Origin: Archangium violaceum
GTDB lineage: Bacteria; Myxococcota; Myxococcia; Myxococcales; Myxococcaceae
Length of the DNA stretch: 64,000 bases
Reading direction: 5' to 3'
NCBI RefSeq assembly: GCF_016859125.1
Contig: NZ_CP069338.1
Location: forward strand, 620,001-684,000
Below, one piece after another: positions 1 to 8,344 of this stretch; within the stretch, counting starts at the first letter, position 1, and each line of letters opens with the position of its first letter. Position numbers and translations under genes: made by a program. The notes under the pieces were generated by a model. It saw only the letters and a program-made list of their open reading frames with translations. It made no database searches and was not told the origin of the DNA.

Positions 1-192
1 GACGAGGAGGGCAACGTCTACGTCGCCCAGGCACCCGCCTCCCCCTCCTGGCTGACGGGCAGTGAGATCTTCGACGCGTTCTTCGACAGGAAGGGCAAGC
101 CCACCAGGGGCCCCGCGCCGCGCCAGAAGCCGCCCGCGCCGGAGAAGAAGCAGCGCGCCACCAAGGCCGCGAGCCGCACGAAGCGCAAGTGA
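1..192 (+). CDS. C-terminal end of a hypothetical protein (5' end outside window)
   Basis: The reading frame is open from base 1 and stops with TGA at 190-192, giving the last 63 residues of a protein. The visible part begins DEEGNVYVAQAP and ends in a strongly basic, Ala/Pro/Lys-rich tail (KKQRATKAASRTKRK). Such a tail often belongs to a disordered nucleic-acid- or membrane-contacting extension, but no domain can be recognised. Third-position GC is very high, as in neighbouring real genes, which supports coding. No function is assigned. Confidence 0.55.
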   Translation, partial: DEEGNVYVAQAPASPSWLTGSEIFDAFFDRKGKPTRGPAPRQKPPAPEKKQRATKAASRTKRK

Positions 193-208
193 GGGCTGTC
201 CGCGGGTG

Positions 209-246
209 CCCTCCCTCGCCCTCCGGGAGAGGGTCGGGGTGAGGGT
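209..246. repeat. Dispersed intergenic hairpin repeat, copy 1
   Basis: A run of the form CCCTCC..CCCTC / GGGAGAGGGTCGGGGTGAGGGT lies 17 bases after the stop of the preceding gene. The right half (GAGAGGGTCGGGGTGAGGG) is repeated at 4198-4214 and appears in reverse complement at 5798-5815. The left arm here is less perfect than in the other copies. It is a small non-coding dispersed repeat of this genome, and it may also act as a transcript-end hairpin. Confidence 0.7.
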
Positions 247-262
247 ACCCCGCGCCCCGGGT

Positions 263-715
263 TCAATCCGCCTGCGAGAAGTAACGATGGATCTCCTCCT
301 CGTCGGTCGTCACCAGGCGCTTGATGCCATCGTGCCGGGCGTAGCGCTGGATCTGCATCATTCCGACCGTCGTCTGGACGAGCACGCCCACTTTTCGAAA
401 GCCTCCGAGCCAGCGCGGGCGCATGCGAAGGATGCCGGCTTCGAACTCGGGATCGTTCCGGCCCGGAGCGGCCCGCATATCGGCGATGATCACATACCGG
501 GCCCGGTCCAGACGATCCAGGGCCTCGCCGAGCTCCATGAAGACGCGATCGAACTCCGACATCGAGGCGAACGGCTTGTCGCTGCGAACGGTGCGGACGA
601 GGCGCATCCGCTCATCGACATAGACGGTGAAATGCTCGTTCCGGAAGACCTGATTCGGAACGGCGGGAATCTCTCCGGTCGAACCTGGGCGACGCCACGA
701 AGAAGACTGGGTCAT
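263..715 (-). CDS. Hypothetical protein, 150 aa
   Basis: A soluble protein without signal peptide or membrane segment. Its central part alternates strands and helices (RNEHFTVYVDERMRLVRTVRS, YVIIADMRAAPGRND, VGVLVQTTVGMMQIQR). This layout resembles the small STAS-like proteins common in myxobacteria that have no known function, although no diagnostic motif is visible. The ATG at 715 has only a weak ribosome binding site, so the true start may be a few codons downstream. The gene follows the EamA transporter gene on the same strand with a gap of 72 bases and could be cotranscribed with it. Confidence 0.6.
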   Translation of the reverse strand: MTQSSSWRRPGSTGEIPAVPNQVFRNEHFTVYVDERMRLVRTVRSDKPFASMSEFDRVFMELGEALDRLDRARYVIIADMRAAPGRNDPEFEAGILRMRPRWLGGFRKVGVLVQTTVGMMQIQRYARHDGIKRLVTTDEEEIHRYFSQAD

Positions 716-787
716 TGATGAAGGGGCTCTCGCTGTTCCGTTGGAGGAACGCTTGCACGGAGAGGGGGACGGAGGGAAGTCCCGGTT

Positions 788-1642
788 TCAAGTCCGTGGC
801 CCCCCCAACATCACGGCCCCGAGCATCACCAGCCCGGCGCCGACGAGCTGCCGCCGTCCCATCCGCTCTCCCTGGAGCGCACCGAGCCCCAGCGCGAACG
901 CGATGGACGTATTGCGCAGGGTGAGCACGGCCCCTGTCCCACTGCTCACGAGTGCGATGAGCAGCAACGAGAAGGACAGCGTGCACAGGACGCCGGCGGT
1001 GACGAGCAGCAGGGGCCGGGTCATCACCTTGCGGGCCAGCGCGCCCCAACCCGCCTCTTCCCGGCGGCGCATGAGGACGAGCAGGGGAAGGGCCACGCCG
1101 AGCGACAGGGTGAAGAGGGCCGGAGGCTGCGCGCCCGCGCCGAGGGCCCGCTTGTAGCTGAGGTTGAACCCGGCGATGCACGCGGCACACACGATGGCCC
1201 AGAGCACGCCCTCGCCCACCGCGCCCCGCGGCAGCACGAGGTTCATCCCCGCCATGCCCAGGGCCACGGTGGCCGCGCCAGCCACGGACCAGGGCGTGAG
1301 CTGCTCGCCCAACCACAGCACGGACACGGGCCACACGAGCAGCAGCGCCCCACCGCGAGACACCGTGTACGCGAGCCCCAGCGGAGCCCGGCGCAGCGCC
1401 CGCGTGAGCGTGACCAGGTACCCGCTCTCCAGCACGCCGGCCACGAGCGACCAGAGCAGGGCCCCGGACGTGGGGAACGCCGCGCCCTGAAGGCCGAGCG
1501 CCCACAGCCCTCCGCACACCACGGTGACGGCGATGACGCCCACCACGGCGGACTCGGGGTCCTCGTGACGCTTGAGGAGCGCGTTCCACAGCGCATGGAA
1601 GAACGCGGACGACAGCACCAACACCAGCGCGACAGGGCTCAA
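788..1642 (-). CDS. EamA/DMT-family transporter
   Basis: A 284-residue integral membrane protein with about ten hydrophobic helices in two halves, the length and layout of the drug/metabolite transporter (EamA) family. The N-terminus (SPVALVLVLSSAFFHALWNALLKR) is typical of the first EamA helix. The substrate cannot be read from sequence. The start was placed at the TTG at 1642 because GGAG lies six bases upstream and the open frame beyond it (up to 1858) codes for an unlikely Pro/Gly-rich segment. The gene is divergent from the nitric oxide reductase gene and shares the intergenic region holding an NsrR-like palindrome, so common control is possible but not shown. Confidence 0.8.
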   Translation of the reverse strand: MSPVALVLVLSSAFFHALWNALLKRHEDPESAVVGVIAVTVVCGGLWALGLQGAAFPTSGALLWSLVAGVLESGYLVTLTRALRRAPLGLAYTVSRGGALLLVWPVSVLWLGEQLTPWSVAGAATVALGMAGMNLVLPRGAVGEGVLWAIVCAACIAGFNLSYKRALGAGAQPPALFTLSLGVALPLLVLMRRREEAGWGALARKVMTRPLLLVTAGVLCTLSFSLLLIALVSSGTGAVLTLRNTSIAFALGLGALQGERMGRRQLVGAGLVMLGAVMLGGPRT

Positions 1643-1724
1643 CGCTTCTCCAGGGAATGAGCGCGGAGCGGGCGCCCACCCCACGCACCCTACCTCCCCG
1701 ACGCCTGCTCGCCCGCCCTCCTTC

Positions 1725-1749
1725 AACCATGCATGCCAGATGCATGGTT
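1725..1749. promoter_or_regulatory. NsrR-like operator (inverted repeat) before nitric oxide reductase
   Basis: AACCATGCAT and ATGCATGGTT form a perfect 10-base inverted repeat separated by five bases (GCCAG). The known NsrR consensus is two ATGCAT-type half sites separated by five bases, and this site has that core and spacing, although the flanks and centre differ from the AT-rich enterobacterial consensus. It lies 132 bases before the ATG of the NO reductase gene and 82 bases before the start of the divergent transporter gene. A GC hairpin (GCGGGG, loop CTTCAA, CCCCGC) follows at 1751-1768. Control by an NO-sensing Rrf2/NsrR repressor is an inference; no such gene is in the window. Confidence 0.6.
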
Positions 1750-1881
1750 TGCGGGGCTTCAACCCCGCGAACGCACCGCTTGCGCGCACGGAGCGTGAGG
1801 GCTCGGGGGAAGGGGCCTGGAACGGGGCTTGCTCTGGGAGGCCCCAACCCACTGACACCCTCCTTTGAGGAGCCCCCGGTC

Positions 1882-4179
1882 ATGCAACACCGCAAGCTCT
1901 GGCTCGGCCTAGGCCTCGTCGTCCTCCTTTCCTTCCTGGTGCTGGGAGGCCAGGGAGTCCGCATCTCGCGCACGCTGCCACCCATCCCCGAGAAGGTGAT
2001 GACGACGGAGGGCACGGTGCTGCTCACGGGCGAGTCCATCATGCGTGGGCAGAACGTGTGGCAGTCCATTGGAGGCCAGCAGGTGGGCTCGGTGTGGGGC
2101 CACGGCGCGTACGTGGCGCCGGACTGGAGCGCGGACTGGCTGCACCGCGAGGCCACCTTCGTGCTGGACACCTGGGCGCGAGCCGAGGGCAGCACCGCCT
2201 ATGCCCAGGCCCCGGCCGAGAAGCAGGCGGCCCTGCGCGAGCGGCTCACCGCGCTGATGCGCACCAACACGTATGACGCGAGCACGGGCACGGTGACGCT
2301 GGCCCCCGAGCGCGCCGAGGCGATGCGGGACAACGCCGCGCACTACGCGGACGTCTTCGCGAAGGGCCGCTCGGCCTACGCCATCCCCGAGGGCGCCCTC
2401 ACGAATCCCGAGAAGCTGAAGGACCTGGCGGCCTTCTTCTGGTGGACGAGCTGGGTGGCCTCGACGACGCGGCCCGGAGACACCGTCAGCTATACGCAGA
2501 ACTGGCCGCACGAGCCGCTCGTGGGCAACCAGCCCACGGCCGGCATGACGCTGTGGAGCATGGCGTCGGTGGTGCTGCTGCTCGCCGGAGTGGGCGGGCT
2601 CGTCTGGTACCTGAGCGGCAAGAAGGAGGACGAGGAGCAGCCGCTGCCCGAGAAGGATCCGTTCTCCGGCCTCCAGCTCACCCCGAGCCAGAAGGCCACG
2701 GGCAAGTACTTCCTGGTGGTGGTGGCGCTCTTCCTGGCGCAGGTGGGTTTGGGCGGAGTGACGGCGCACTTCGGCGTGGAGGGGGCGGGCTTCTACGGCG
2801 TGCCACTGGCGAAGTACCTGCCCTACGCGGTGACGCGCAGCTGGCACACGCAGCTGGGCATCTTCTGGATTGCCACGGCGTGGCTGGCCACGGGCCTCTT
2901 CGTGGGCCCGGCGGTGAGCGGAGTGGAGCCGAAGTATCAGCGGCTCGGGGTCAACTTCCTCTTCGTGTGCCTGCTCATCATCGTGGTCGGGGCGCTCTTC
3001 GGGCAGTGGGCCTCGGTGCAGCAGCGCATGGGCAACGGGGATTATTGGTACTGGTTCGGCCACCAGGGCTGGGAGTACGTGGACCTGGGCCGCTTCTGGC
3101 AGATCTTCCTCTTCGTGGGCCTGTTCGTGTGGCTGTTCCTCACGGCGCGGGCGGTGTGGCCGGCGCTGAGGAAGCCGTCGGAGGGCCGGCCGCTGCTGGT
3201 GCTCTTCGTCATCTCCTCGATGGCCATCGCGTCCTTCTATGGAGCGGGCCTGATGTACGGGCAGCGCAGCCACATGGGCATGGTGGAGTACTGGCGCTGG
3301 TGGGTGGTGCACCTGTGGGTGGAGGGCTTCTTCGAGGTGTTCGCCACGGTGGTGATGGCGTTCCTCTTCACGCGGATGGGGGTGCTGTCGACGCGCACGG
3401 CGGTGCCCGCGGTGCTCTCCTCGACGATTCTCTTCCTGAGCAGCGGCATCATCGGCACGTTCCACCACCTGTACTTCTCGGGGACGCCGTCGGCGGCGAT
3501 GGCGCTGGGCGCGACGTTCAGCGCGCTGGAGGTGGTGCCGCTGGTGCTGGTGGGCCGCGAGGTGTGGAGCCACATCCGTCTGTCGCGGCTGCGGGGGTGG
3601 ATGGCGCAGTACCGCTGGCCCATCCTGTTCTTCATCGGGGTGGCGTTCTGGAACCTGGTGGGCGCGGGGCTGTTCGGCTTCCTCATCAACCCGCCGATCG
3701 CGCTCTACTACATGCAGGGCCTCAACCTGACGCCGCTGCACGGCCACACGGCGCTCTTCGGGGTGTACGGCATGCTGGGCATCGCGCTGATGCTCTTCTC
3801 GTTCCGGATGATGCAGCCGGAGGCGAGGTGGAAGACGAAGCCGCTGGCGTGGGCCTTCTGGAGCATCAACGCGGGCCTGGTGTTGATGGTGGTGCTGTCG
3901 CTGCTGCCCATCGGGGTGCTGCAGACGAAGGCGGCCATCGAGCAGGGGACGTGGTGGGCGCGCAGCGCGGAGTTCCTGCAGACGCCGCTGATGGACACGC
4001 TGAGGTGGCTGCGGGTGCCCGGGGACGTGCTCTTCGCGGTGGGGGCGCTGCTGCTCGCGTGGTTCGTGGTGGGGCTGAAGACGGGCTGGTCGCTCGAGCG
4101 GGCGGAGGAGCCCGGAAAGCAGCCCGCGCCCGAGCGACTGGGAGCCGCGGCCCCGGCCCACGCCGTGCTGCGCAAGTAA
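1882..4179 (+). CDS. norZ: Quinol-dependent nitric oxide reductase (single-subunit qNOR)
   Basis: A membrane enzyme that reduces two NO to N2O with quinol electrons, a detoxification step. At 765 residues it has the qNOR length: an N-terminal helix and extracellular NorC-like domain, then a NorB-like bundle of twelve helices. His477, His528, His529 and Glu481 keep the spacing of the non-haem FeB ligands and catalytic Glu of cytochrome c NOR. His322, His620 and His622 fit the haem b and b3 ligands. No haem-c CxxCH motif is seen in the N-terminal part, as expected for a quinol-type enzyme. The ATG at 1882 follows TTGAGGAG. The gene stands alone, with an NsrR-like palindrome upstream and a hairpin repeat directly after the stop. 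Confidence 0.95.
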   Translation: MQHRKLWLGLGLVVLLSFLVLGGQGVRISRTLPPIPEKVMTTEGTVLLTGESIMRGQNVWQSIGGQQVGSVWGHGAYVAPDWSADWLHREATFVLDTWARAEGSTAYAQAPAEKQAALRERLTALMRTNTYDASTGTVTLAPERAEAMRDNAAHYADVFAKGRSAYAIPEGALTNPEKLKDLAAFFWWTSWVASTTRPGDTVSYTQNWPHEPLVGNQPTAGMTLWSMASVVLLLAGVGGLVWYLSGKKEDEEQPLPEKDPFSGLQLTPSQKATGKYFLVVVALFLAQVGLGGVTAHFGVEGAGFYGVPLAKYLPYAVTRSWHTQLGIFWIATAWLATGLFVGPAVSGVEPKYQRLGVNFLFVCLLIIVVGALFGQWASVQQRMGNGDYWYWFGHQGWEYVDLGRFWQIFLFVGLFVWLFLTARAVWPALRKPSEGRPLLVLFVISSMAIASFYGAGLMYGQRSHMGMVEYWRWWVVHLWVEGFFEVFATVVMAFLFTRMGVLSTRTAVPAVLSSTILFLSSGIIGTFHHLYFSGTPSAAMALGATFSALEVVPLVLVGREVWSHIRLSRLRGWMAQYRWPILFFIGVAFWNLVGAGLFGFLINPPIALYYMQGLNLTPLHGHTALFGVYGMLGIALMLFSFRMMQPEARWKTKPLAWAFWSINAGLVLMVVLSLLPIGVLQTKAAIEQGTWWARSAEFLQTPLMDTLRWLRVPGDVLFAVGALLLAWFVVGLKTGWSLERAEEPGKQPAPERLGAAAPAHAVLRK

Positions 4180-4180
4180 C

Positions 4181-4215
4181 TCCCTCTCCCGCTGGGAGAG
4201 GGTCGGGGTGAGGGT
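4181..4215. repeat. Dispersed intergenic hairpin repeat, copy 2
   Basis: CCCTCTCCC, loop GCT, GGGAGAGGG form a perfect nine-base hairpin (4182-4202), followed by TCGGGGTGAGGGT. The element begins three bases after the stop of the NO reductase gene. There is no T-tract, so a role as intrinsic terminator is uncertain. Copies occur at 209, 5798, 38628 and 45453. Confidence 0.75.
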
Positions 4216-4356
4216 CTACCGGCCAGCTCGGAAATCCCGAGCACCCCCCTCGCCTCCCCAGCGTACGAGAGAAACGGGAGCGATTTGCCACACGAGGTCA
4301 TCGCCCCCAGCGTGTGCCGGGTCGAAGCGGCGGACACCTACCCACGGAGACGGCAC

Positions 4357-4959
4357 ATGCGAATCCTGGTGATTGGCGCGACGGGGACCATCGGGCAGGC
4401 CATCGTGCAGGCGCTCGAGGGACGGCACGAAGTGCTGAAGGCGGCACGCAGCCATGGCACCCATCCCGTGGACATCACCTCGAAGGACTCACTGCTGAAG
4501 CTCTTCCGGTCCGTCGGTCCCGTGGATGTGATCATCTCGGCGACGGGCTCCGCGGCCTTCAAGCCACTCACGCAGCTGGGAGACGAGGACTTCCAGTTCA
4601 GCCTGGGCAACAAGCTGATGGGCCAGGTGAATGTCGCGCGGCTCGGGCTCGAGCACGTGCGAGACGGGGGCTCCATCACCCTCACCAGCGGAGTGCTCGC
4701 GCAGGAGCCGATGCCGGGCACCTCCGCCATCGCGCTCGTCAACGCGGCGCTCGAGGGCTTCACGCGCGCGGCGGCGCTGGAGATGCCACGAGGGGTACGC
4801 ATCAACGTCGTCAGCCCGCCCTGGGTGAACGAGACGCTGAATGCGCTCGGGATGAAGGACGTGCCGGGGATGCCCGCGGCCCAGGTGGCGCGTGCCTACG
4901 TGGAGAGCGTGGAGGGCAAGGGCAACGGGCAGGTGCTCGACGCACGCAAGTTCGCCTGA
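4357..4959 (+). CDS. Short-chain dehydrogenase, small atypical SDR
   Basis: A 200-residue Rossmann-fold protein. The N-terminus MRILVIGATGTIGQ carries the GxxGxxG dinucleotide motif, and SGVLAQ and RINVVSPPW match SDR strands 5 and 6. The usual catalytic YxxxK is absent: the expected position reads GTSAIALVNAALEGF. This matches a known group of short SDRs of about 200 residues that lack the tyrosine, so its reaction is unclear. The ATG at 4357 was chosen for its family-like N-terminus with CGGAGA upstream. It stands alone between a repeat and a convergent membrane-protein gene. Confidence 0.85.
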   Translation: MRILVIGATGTIGQAIVQALEGRHEVLKAARSHGTHPVDITSKDSLLKLFRSVGPVDVIISATGSAAFKPLTQLGDEDFQFSLGNKLMGQVNVARLGLEHVRDGGSITLTSGVLAQEPMPGTSAIALVNAALEGFTRAAALEMPRGVRINVVSPPWVNETLNALGMKDVPGMPAAQVARAYVESVEGKGNGQVLDARKFA

Positions 4960-5003
4960 GGGCCGGCCGGCTCGTGAGCGCGGATGAGGCCAGGTCGCGC
5001 CAG

Positions 5004-5732
5004 CTACGGGCCGAGGCGCCTGCGCAACGTGTGAAGGGCCCACGCGCTGAAGAGGATGCCGAGAGCACCCAGCCCCAGGAGCACGAGGGTCCGCCGAGCG
5101 AGGAGACTGGAGCCGAGATAGATCGTGCCCACGGCGTACGGCAGCTCCGCGAGGGCCAGGATGGCGAGGTACCTGCGGAGCCCATAGCGAGCCAGTCCGA
5201 GCACGTAGCCAGGAAGCTCGGAGGGCACCGCCAGCTGGAAGAGGAGCACCAGACCCCAGGTGCTATGCCGGGAGATGCGCTCCTCGTAGCGGGCGAGCAG
5301 GTCACTGGACACGAGCCGGCGGACGACCGGACGGCCCCAGAACCGGGCGAGGCCATAAGCGCAGGCGCCGCCCAGGATCCACCCGAGCCATAGCAGGAGC
5401 ACGCAAACAAGCTCGCCCCAGGTGTGGATGGCCACGGGCACGAGCACCGCGCTGGAGAAGAAGGCCAGCATGGCCGAGAGCGCGGACAAGAGGACGAAGA
5501 GCACCGCGCCCCAGAAGGGATGCTCCGCGACGAGGGGCCCGGTCGCCGAGAGGAACCGCGACAGGAGGGCCTGGAACGCGCTGGAGGAGGCGAGCAGGAC
5601 CAGGGCCCCGAGGAGGAGCAGGAGGAGGAGCACTCGCCTCCACCCCACGGGCAGCGGCCCTGACTGGTGGTTCGACGTCACTGACGTAAGGGTTCGCCCT
5701 TCCGTACCGGGCGTCAATACCTGTGAGGGCAT
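5004..5732 (-). CDS. TVP38/TMEM64-type (VTT/DedA-like) membrane protein
   Basis: A 242-residue inner-membrane protein with five or six hydrophobic segments. The region FQLAVPSELPGYVLGLARYGLRR followed by LPYAVGTIYLGSSLL is the conserved core of the VTT (SNARE-associated/DedA) family, whose members are linked to lipid scrambling and membrane homeostasis. Residues 1-30 are hydrophilic and may be partly untranslated. The ATG at 5732 is used because no better in-frame site with a clear ribosome binding site is visible. It converges with the SDR gene and has no obvious operon partner. Confidence 0.75.
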   Translation of the reverse strand: MPSQVLTPGTEGRTLTSVTSNHQSGPLPVGWRRVLLLLLLLGALVLLASSSAFQALLSRFLSATGPLVAEHPFWGAVLFVLLSALSAMLAFFSSAVLVPVAIHTWGELVCVLLLWLGWILGGACAYGLARFWGRPVVRRLVSSDLLARYEERISRHSTWGLVLLFQLAVPSELPGYVLGLARYGLRRYLAILALAELPYAVGTIYLGSSLLARRTLVLLGLGALGILFSAWALHTLRRRLGP

Positions 5733-5797
5733 GGGGACATGTCCCTCGGGTAGTCCTGCTCACGCTGTCGGCAGGCAGGGTCGAGAACCCCCTCCAG

Positions 5798-5831
5798 ACC
5801 CTCACCCCGACCCTCTCCCAGAGGGAGAGGG
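5798..5831. repeat. Dispersed intergenic hairpin repeat, copy 3 (inverted)
   Basis: ACCCTCACCCCGACCCTCTCCC followed by AGAGGGAGAGGG is the reverse-complement orientation of the copy at 4181-4215. It lies between the start of the VTT protein gene and the stop of the zinc-ribbon gene, both read on the minus strand. Confidence 0.7.
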
Positions 5832-5844
5832 AGGGAGGAACGGC

Positions 5845-6486
5845 TCAGCCACCTCGGGGCGTGCCGCAGTCGGAGCAGAACCGGGCGTTGGGCTTCAACT
5901 CCGTGCCGCACTGCGTGCAGTGCACCTTCGCCGCCGCCAGTGGCTTGCCGCACTCGGAACAGAACTTCCCGCCCTCGATACGGGCGTTGCAGTGGGGGCA
6001 GGACGAGGCCGCCACCGAGCGATGGGCCTTCATGTCCAGCGACTCCACCTGGTCCACCTTGCGCGCCTTGTCCCAGGCCTGCTCCACCGACACCTTCGCC
6101 TGGATGTGCGCGGCCTCCTCGTTCAGGTTCGGGGCGCACTCCTCGCACAGGCCACGCGCCTCGTTCCAGCACGCCTCCGGGCACACCCACTGGCCACAGC
6201 GGGTGCAGTGCTTGAAGTGCTTCTTTCCCTCCCCCACCGCCTCGGCGTAGGCGTCGTCCCAGGCACTCCCGCGCAGCGCGTCCTTCAGGTGATCGCCCGC
6301 GTAGGCCGCTCGCGACAGCGAGCCCCCGAAGAAGGAGCCCGCCGCGCGTAGGATGCCCGTCGCCATTCCTACCTTGTTGGCGATGAAGGGCGACATGTGC
6401 CCGTTGCGGCACTTGTCGCAATGGAACTCGAACTGAAAGCCGTAGTTGTTGGAGCGGTCGGTGTAGTTGCGGGTGAACTGGATCAT
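5845..6486 (-). CDS. Multi-zinc-ribbon protein
   Basis: A 213-residue soluble protein built of several Cys4 zinc ribbons. The pairs visible in order are CDKC near residue 23, CTRC and CPEAC with CEEC around residues 93-117, CPHC/CSEC around 163-180, and CTQC/CSDC at the C-terminus. The last two form a double zinc ribbon (DZR-like). A glycine-rich helical stretch (ATGILRAAGSFFGGSLSRAAYAG) lies between the first and second ribbons. The role is unknown; such proteins usually act as metal-stabilised protein- or RNA-binding modules. It starts at the ATG at 6486 and lies 34 bases downstream of the amylase gene on the same strand. Confidence 0.8.
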   Translation of the reverse strand: MIQFTRNYTDRSNNYGFQFEFHCDKCRNGHMSPFIANKVGMATGILRAAGSFFGGSLSRAAYAGDHLKDALRGSAWDDAYAEAVGEGKKHFKHCTRCGQWVCPEACWNEARGLCEECAPNLNEEAAHIQAKVSVEQAWDKARKVDQVESLDMKAHRSVAASSCPHCNARIEGGKFCSECGKPLAAAKVHCTQCGTELKPNARFCSDCGTPRGG

Positions 6487-6520
6487 CGCACCCGCGACCC
6501 TACCACGACCCCCCTCGGGC

Positions 6521-7783
6521 CTACTTCTTCCAGACGGCCCAGTTGGTGCCGGAGTTGACCAGGGTCCAGCCGGTGCCCGGGGACCACGAGCCGTAGCCGA
6601 TCTTTATCGCCAGGCTGCCGCTGTTGCCCGTGATGATGGCGGCGTACTTGCTCGTGTCCGCGGCCTGGATGCTCACCGCCGACGTGGAGGTGACTCCCTT
6701 CTCCTTGCGCGCCGCGATGAGGCTCTTGATGGCGGCCGCGTGGCCCCAATCATAGAAGTGCACCCAGTAGACGCAGGGGATGCCCGGGTGCGTCAGGATG
6801 TAGGCGTAGCCCTGCATCACCTTGTCGCTCGGGAAGGCCCAGTGGTTCTGGCCGCCACTCGGGGAGCTCGGGCCCGTGTCGTGGTTGTCGATGAAGGTCA
6901 CCGACTTCGCTGGCCACCAGCCGATGGCGCCCGAGGGCTTGCCCGCGCTGTCCTTCAGCCGCCAGAACTCGTTGTACTGCACGGCCTGCTGGAGGATCCC
7001 CTTGGTGGTGAAGTCGAACGCCGTCGACTTGCCGCCCGTGGCGTCGATCCAGTTCATGAGCTGCTGCCGGTGGGCGTCGGGGTTGCCCAGGTTCAGGTCC
7101 GTCCACAGCTCGCCCACGGAGAAGTAGGGCACCGTGCCGGTGTTGTAGTTGCCCACGTACGAGCCGTTGAAGCCCTTCACGTAGTCGTAGCGCCAGCCGT
7201 CGTAGCCAATGCTGGACTTGAGCCAGTTCATCCAGCTCTTGAGGTCCGTCTGGACGGTGGCGTTGGTGTGGTCCAGGTCACGCGCGGCGCTGTAGCCATC
7301 ACCGGTGTCGTAGTTGCCGGTGGCACCGGTCCACTCATCGCCCCGCGTCACGGCCCACGAGCCCCAGGTGGGGTTGGAGAAGTCCGCCCAGTTGGTGGTG
7401 CCCACGCGGTGATTGACGACGATGTCCGCGATGGCCTTCACACCGTAGGTGTGCAGCGCGCCGATGGCCGACTTGAGTTGCGCCTCGGTGCCGTACTTGC
7501 TGCTCTGCACGTAGAGCTGCCGCGGCAGGTAGCCCTCGTTGGAGGCCGCGTCGCTCGAGGGCGGGAACCACACCATCGTGAAGCCGCTGTTCTTGATGTC
7601 CGCGGCCTTGCCCTGGATGACGCCCCACCATGGGGACGTCTCGGTGGACCGCCAGTGGAAGCCCTGCAGCATCACGTCGCTGCTGTTGCCATCCATCGGG
7701 CCCGCGTACGCGGCCGACGACGCCGCCAGGCCCAGGGCCCACGACAACGACACAACCGCGCCCAACACCTTCTTCTTGAACAT
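6521..7783 (-). CDS. Secreted alpha-amylase (GH13)
   Basis: A 420-residue exported enzyme that cleaves internal alpha-1,4 bonds in starch or glycogen. Residues 1-27 are a signal peptide (MFKKK, hydrophobic core, AAYA). The four GH13 regions are visible: DIVVNH (120-125), GWRYDYVKG with nucleophile Asp200, FSVGELW with acid/base Glu225, and FIDNHDTG with His301/Asp302. The GWRYDYVKG and FIDNHDTG forms resemble the plant-type GH13_6 group. A C-terminal beta domain ends in a Trp-rich sheet (WSPGTGW..NWAVWKK). The start is the ATG at 7783 with GGAG upstream. It probably feeds maltodextrin into the glucan metabolism also represented here by GlgX, GlgA and polyphosphate glucokinase. Confidence 0.93.
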   Translation of the reverse strand: MFKKKVLGAVVSLSWALGLAASSAAYAGPMDGNSSDVMLQGFHWRSTETSPWWGVIQGKAADIKNSGFTMVWFPPSSDAASNEGYLPRQLYVQSSKYGTEAQLKSAIGALHTYGVKAIADIVVNHRVGTTNWADFSNPTWGSWAVTRGDEWTGATGNYDTGDGYSAARDLDHTNATVQTDLKSWMNWLKSSIGYDGWRYDYVKGFNGSYVGNYNTGTVPYFSVGELWTDLNLGNPDAHRQQLMNWIDATGGKSTAFDFTTKGILQQAVQYNEFWRLKDSAGKPSGAIGWWPAKSVTFIDNHDTGPSSPSGGQNHWAFPSDKVMQGYAYILTHPGIPCVYWVHFYDWGHAAAIKSLIAARKEKGVTSTSAVSIQAADTSKYAAIITGNSGSLAIKIGYGSWSPGTGWTLVNSGTNWAVWKK

Positions 7784-7975
7784 TGGGAGTTTCTCCGGGG
7801 GTAAGAAGATGAAGCGGACAGGCGCTTTACCGTTTCCGTGCTTGTCAGGCGAGCGGACGATCTCCTCGAACCCGTGACGTGGCGCATCATGTCGGATGCC
7901 CAACTACTCCACCCTGGGCGCATCAGGGGCGCGGGGAGGGATTGAGGTAAGACAGCGCGACTCGGGGGGGTTAGG

Positions 7976-8329
7976 ATGAAAGCAATGGCCGAACAGTCCC
8001 CCCCCTATTGGGTCCTCATCTCGGTCCTGTTCAGCTCGCAGCCGCTGTCGCCCACGCTCGCCATGACGCTGCACCAGGCGGCGTTCGACCTCTACCGGCG
8101 CGGCGAGTCGGTGCAGCCGGTGGCGGGAGATCTGCTCACCGGCAAGGTGCACAACCTGCGCAAGGACGTGCAGATGGGGAGCATCTCGGGTCCCGCCTTC
8201 GAGGCGGAGATCGAAACGGAGCGCGGCTCCGGCATCGTGCGCTTCCTGCTCACCCGCCAGGGGCTGGAGATGATGCAGGCCCAGCCGCCCGAGCCGCCCC
8301 CGCCGCCCCGCCCGAAGTACCTCAACTGA
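7976..8329 (+). CDS. Hypothetical protein, 117 aa
   Basis: A small soluble protein of unknown function. The body (residues 30-95) predicts short strands and helices, and the C-terminus is a proline run (PPEPPPPPRPKYLN). No known domain is recognised. ATG codons at 7976 and 7985 are both possible; GGGGGG lies seven to twelve bases before the first. It is divergent from the amylase gene and converges with the metallopeptidase-like gene, leaving 15 bases between stops. Confidence 0.65.
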   Translation: MKAMAEQSPPYWVLISVLFSSQPLSPTLAMTLHQAAFDLYRRGESVQPVAGDLLTGKVHNLRKDVQMGSISGPAFEAEIETERGSGIVRFLLTRQGLEMMQAQPPEPPPPPRPKYLN

Positions 8330-8344
8330 GCGGCGCGGCGAGCC

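Noticed and set aside
1909-4161. 750-residue open frame antisense to the NO reductase gene
   Set aside because: Extremely His/Arg/Pro/Glu-rich without any domain. It mirrors the codon structure of the real gene, as expected in GC-rich DNA.
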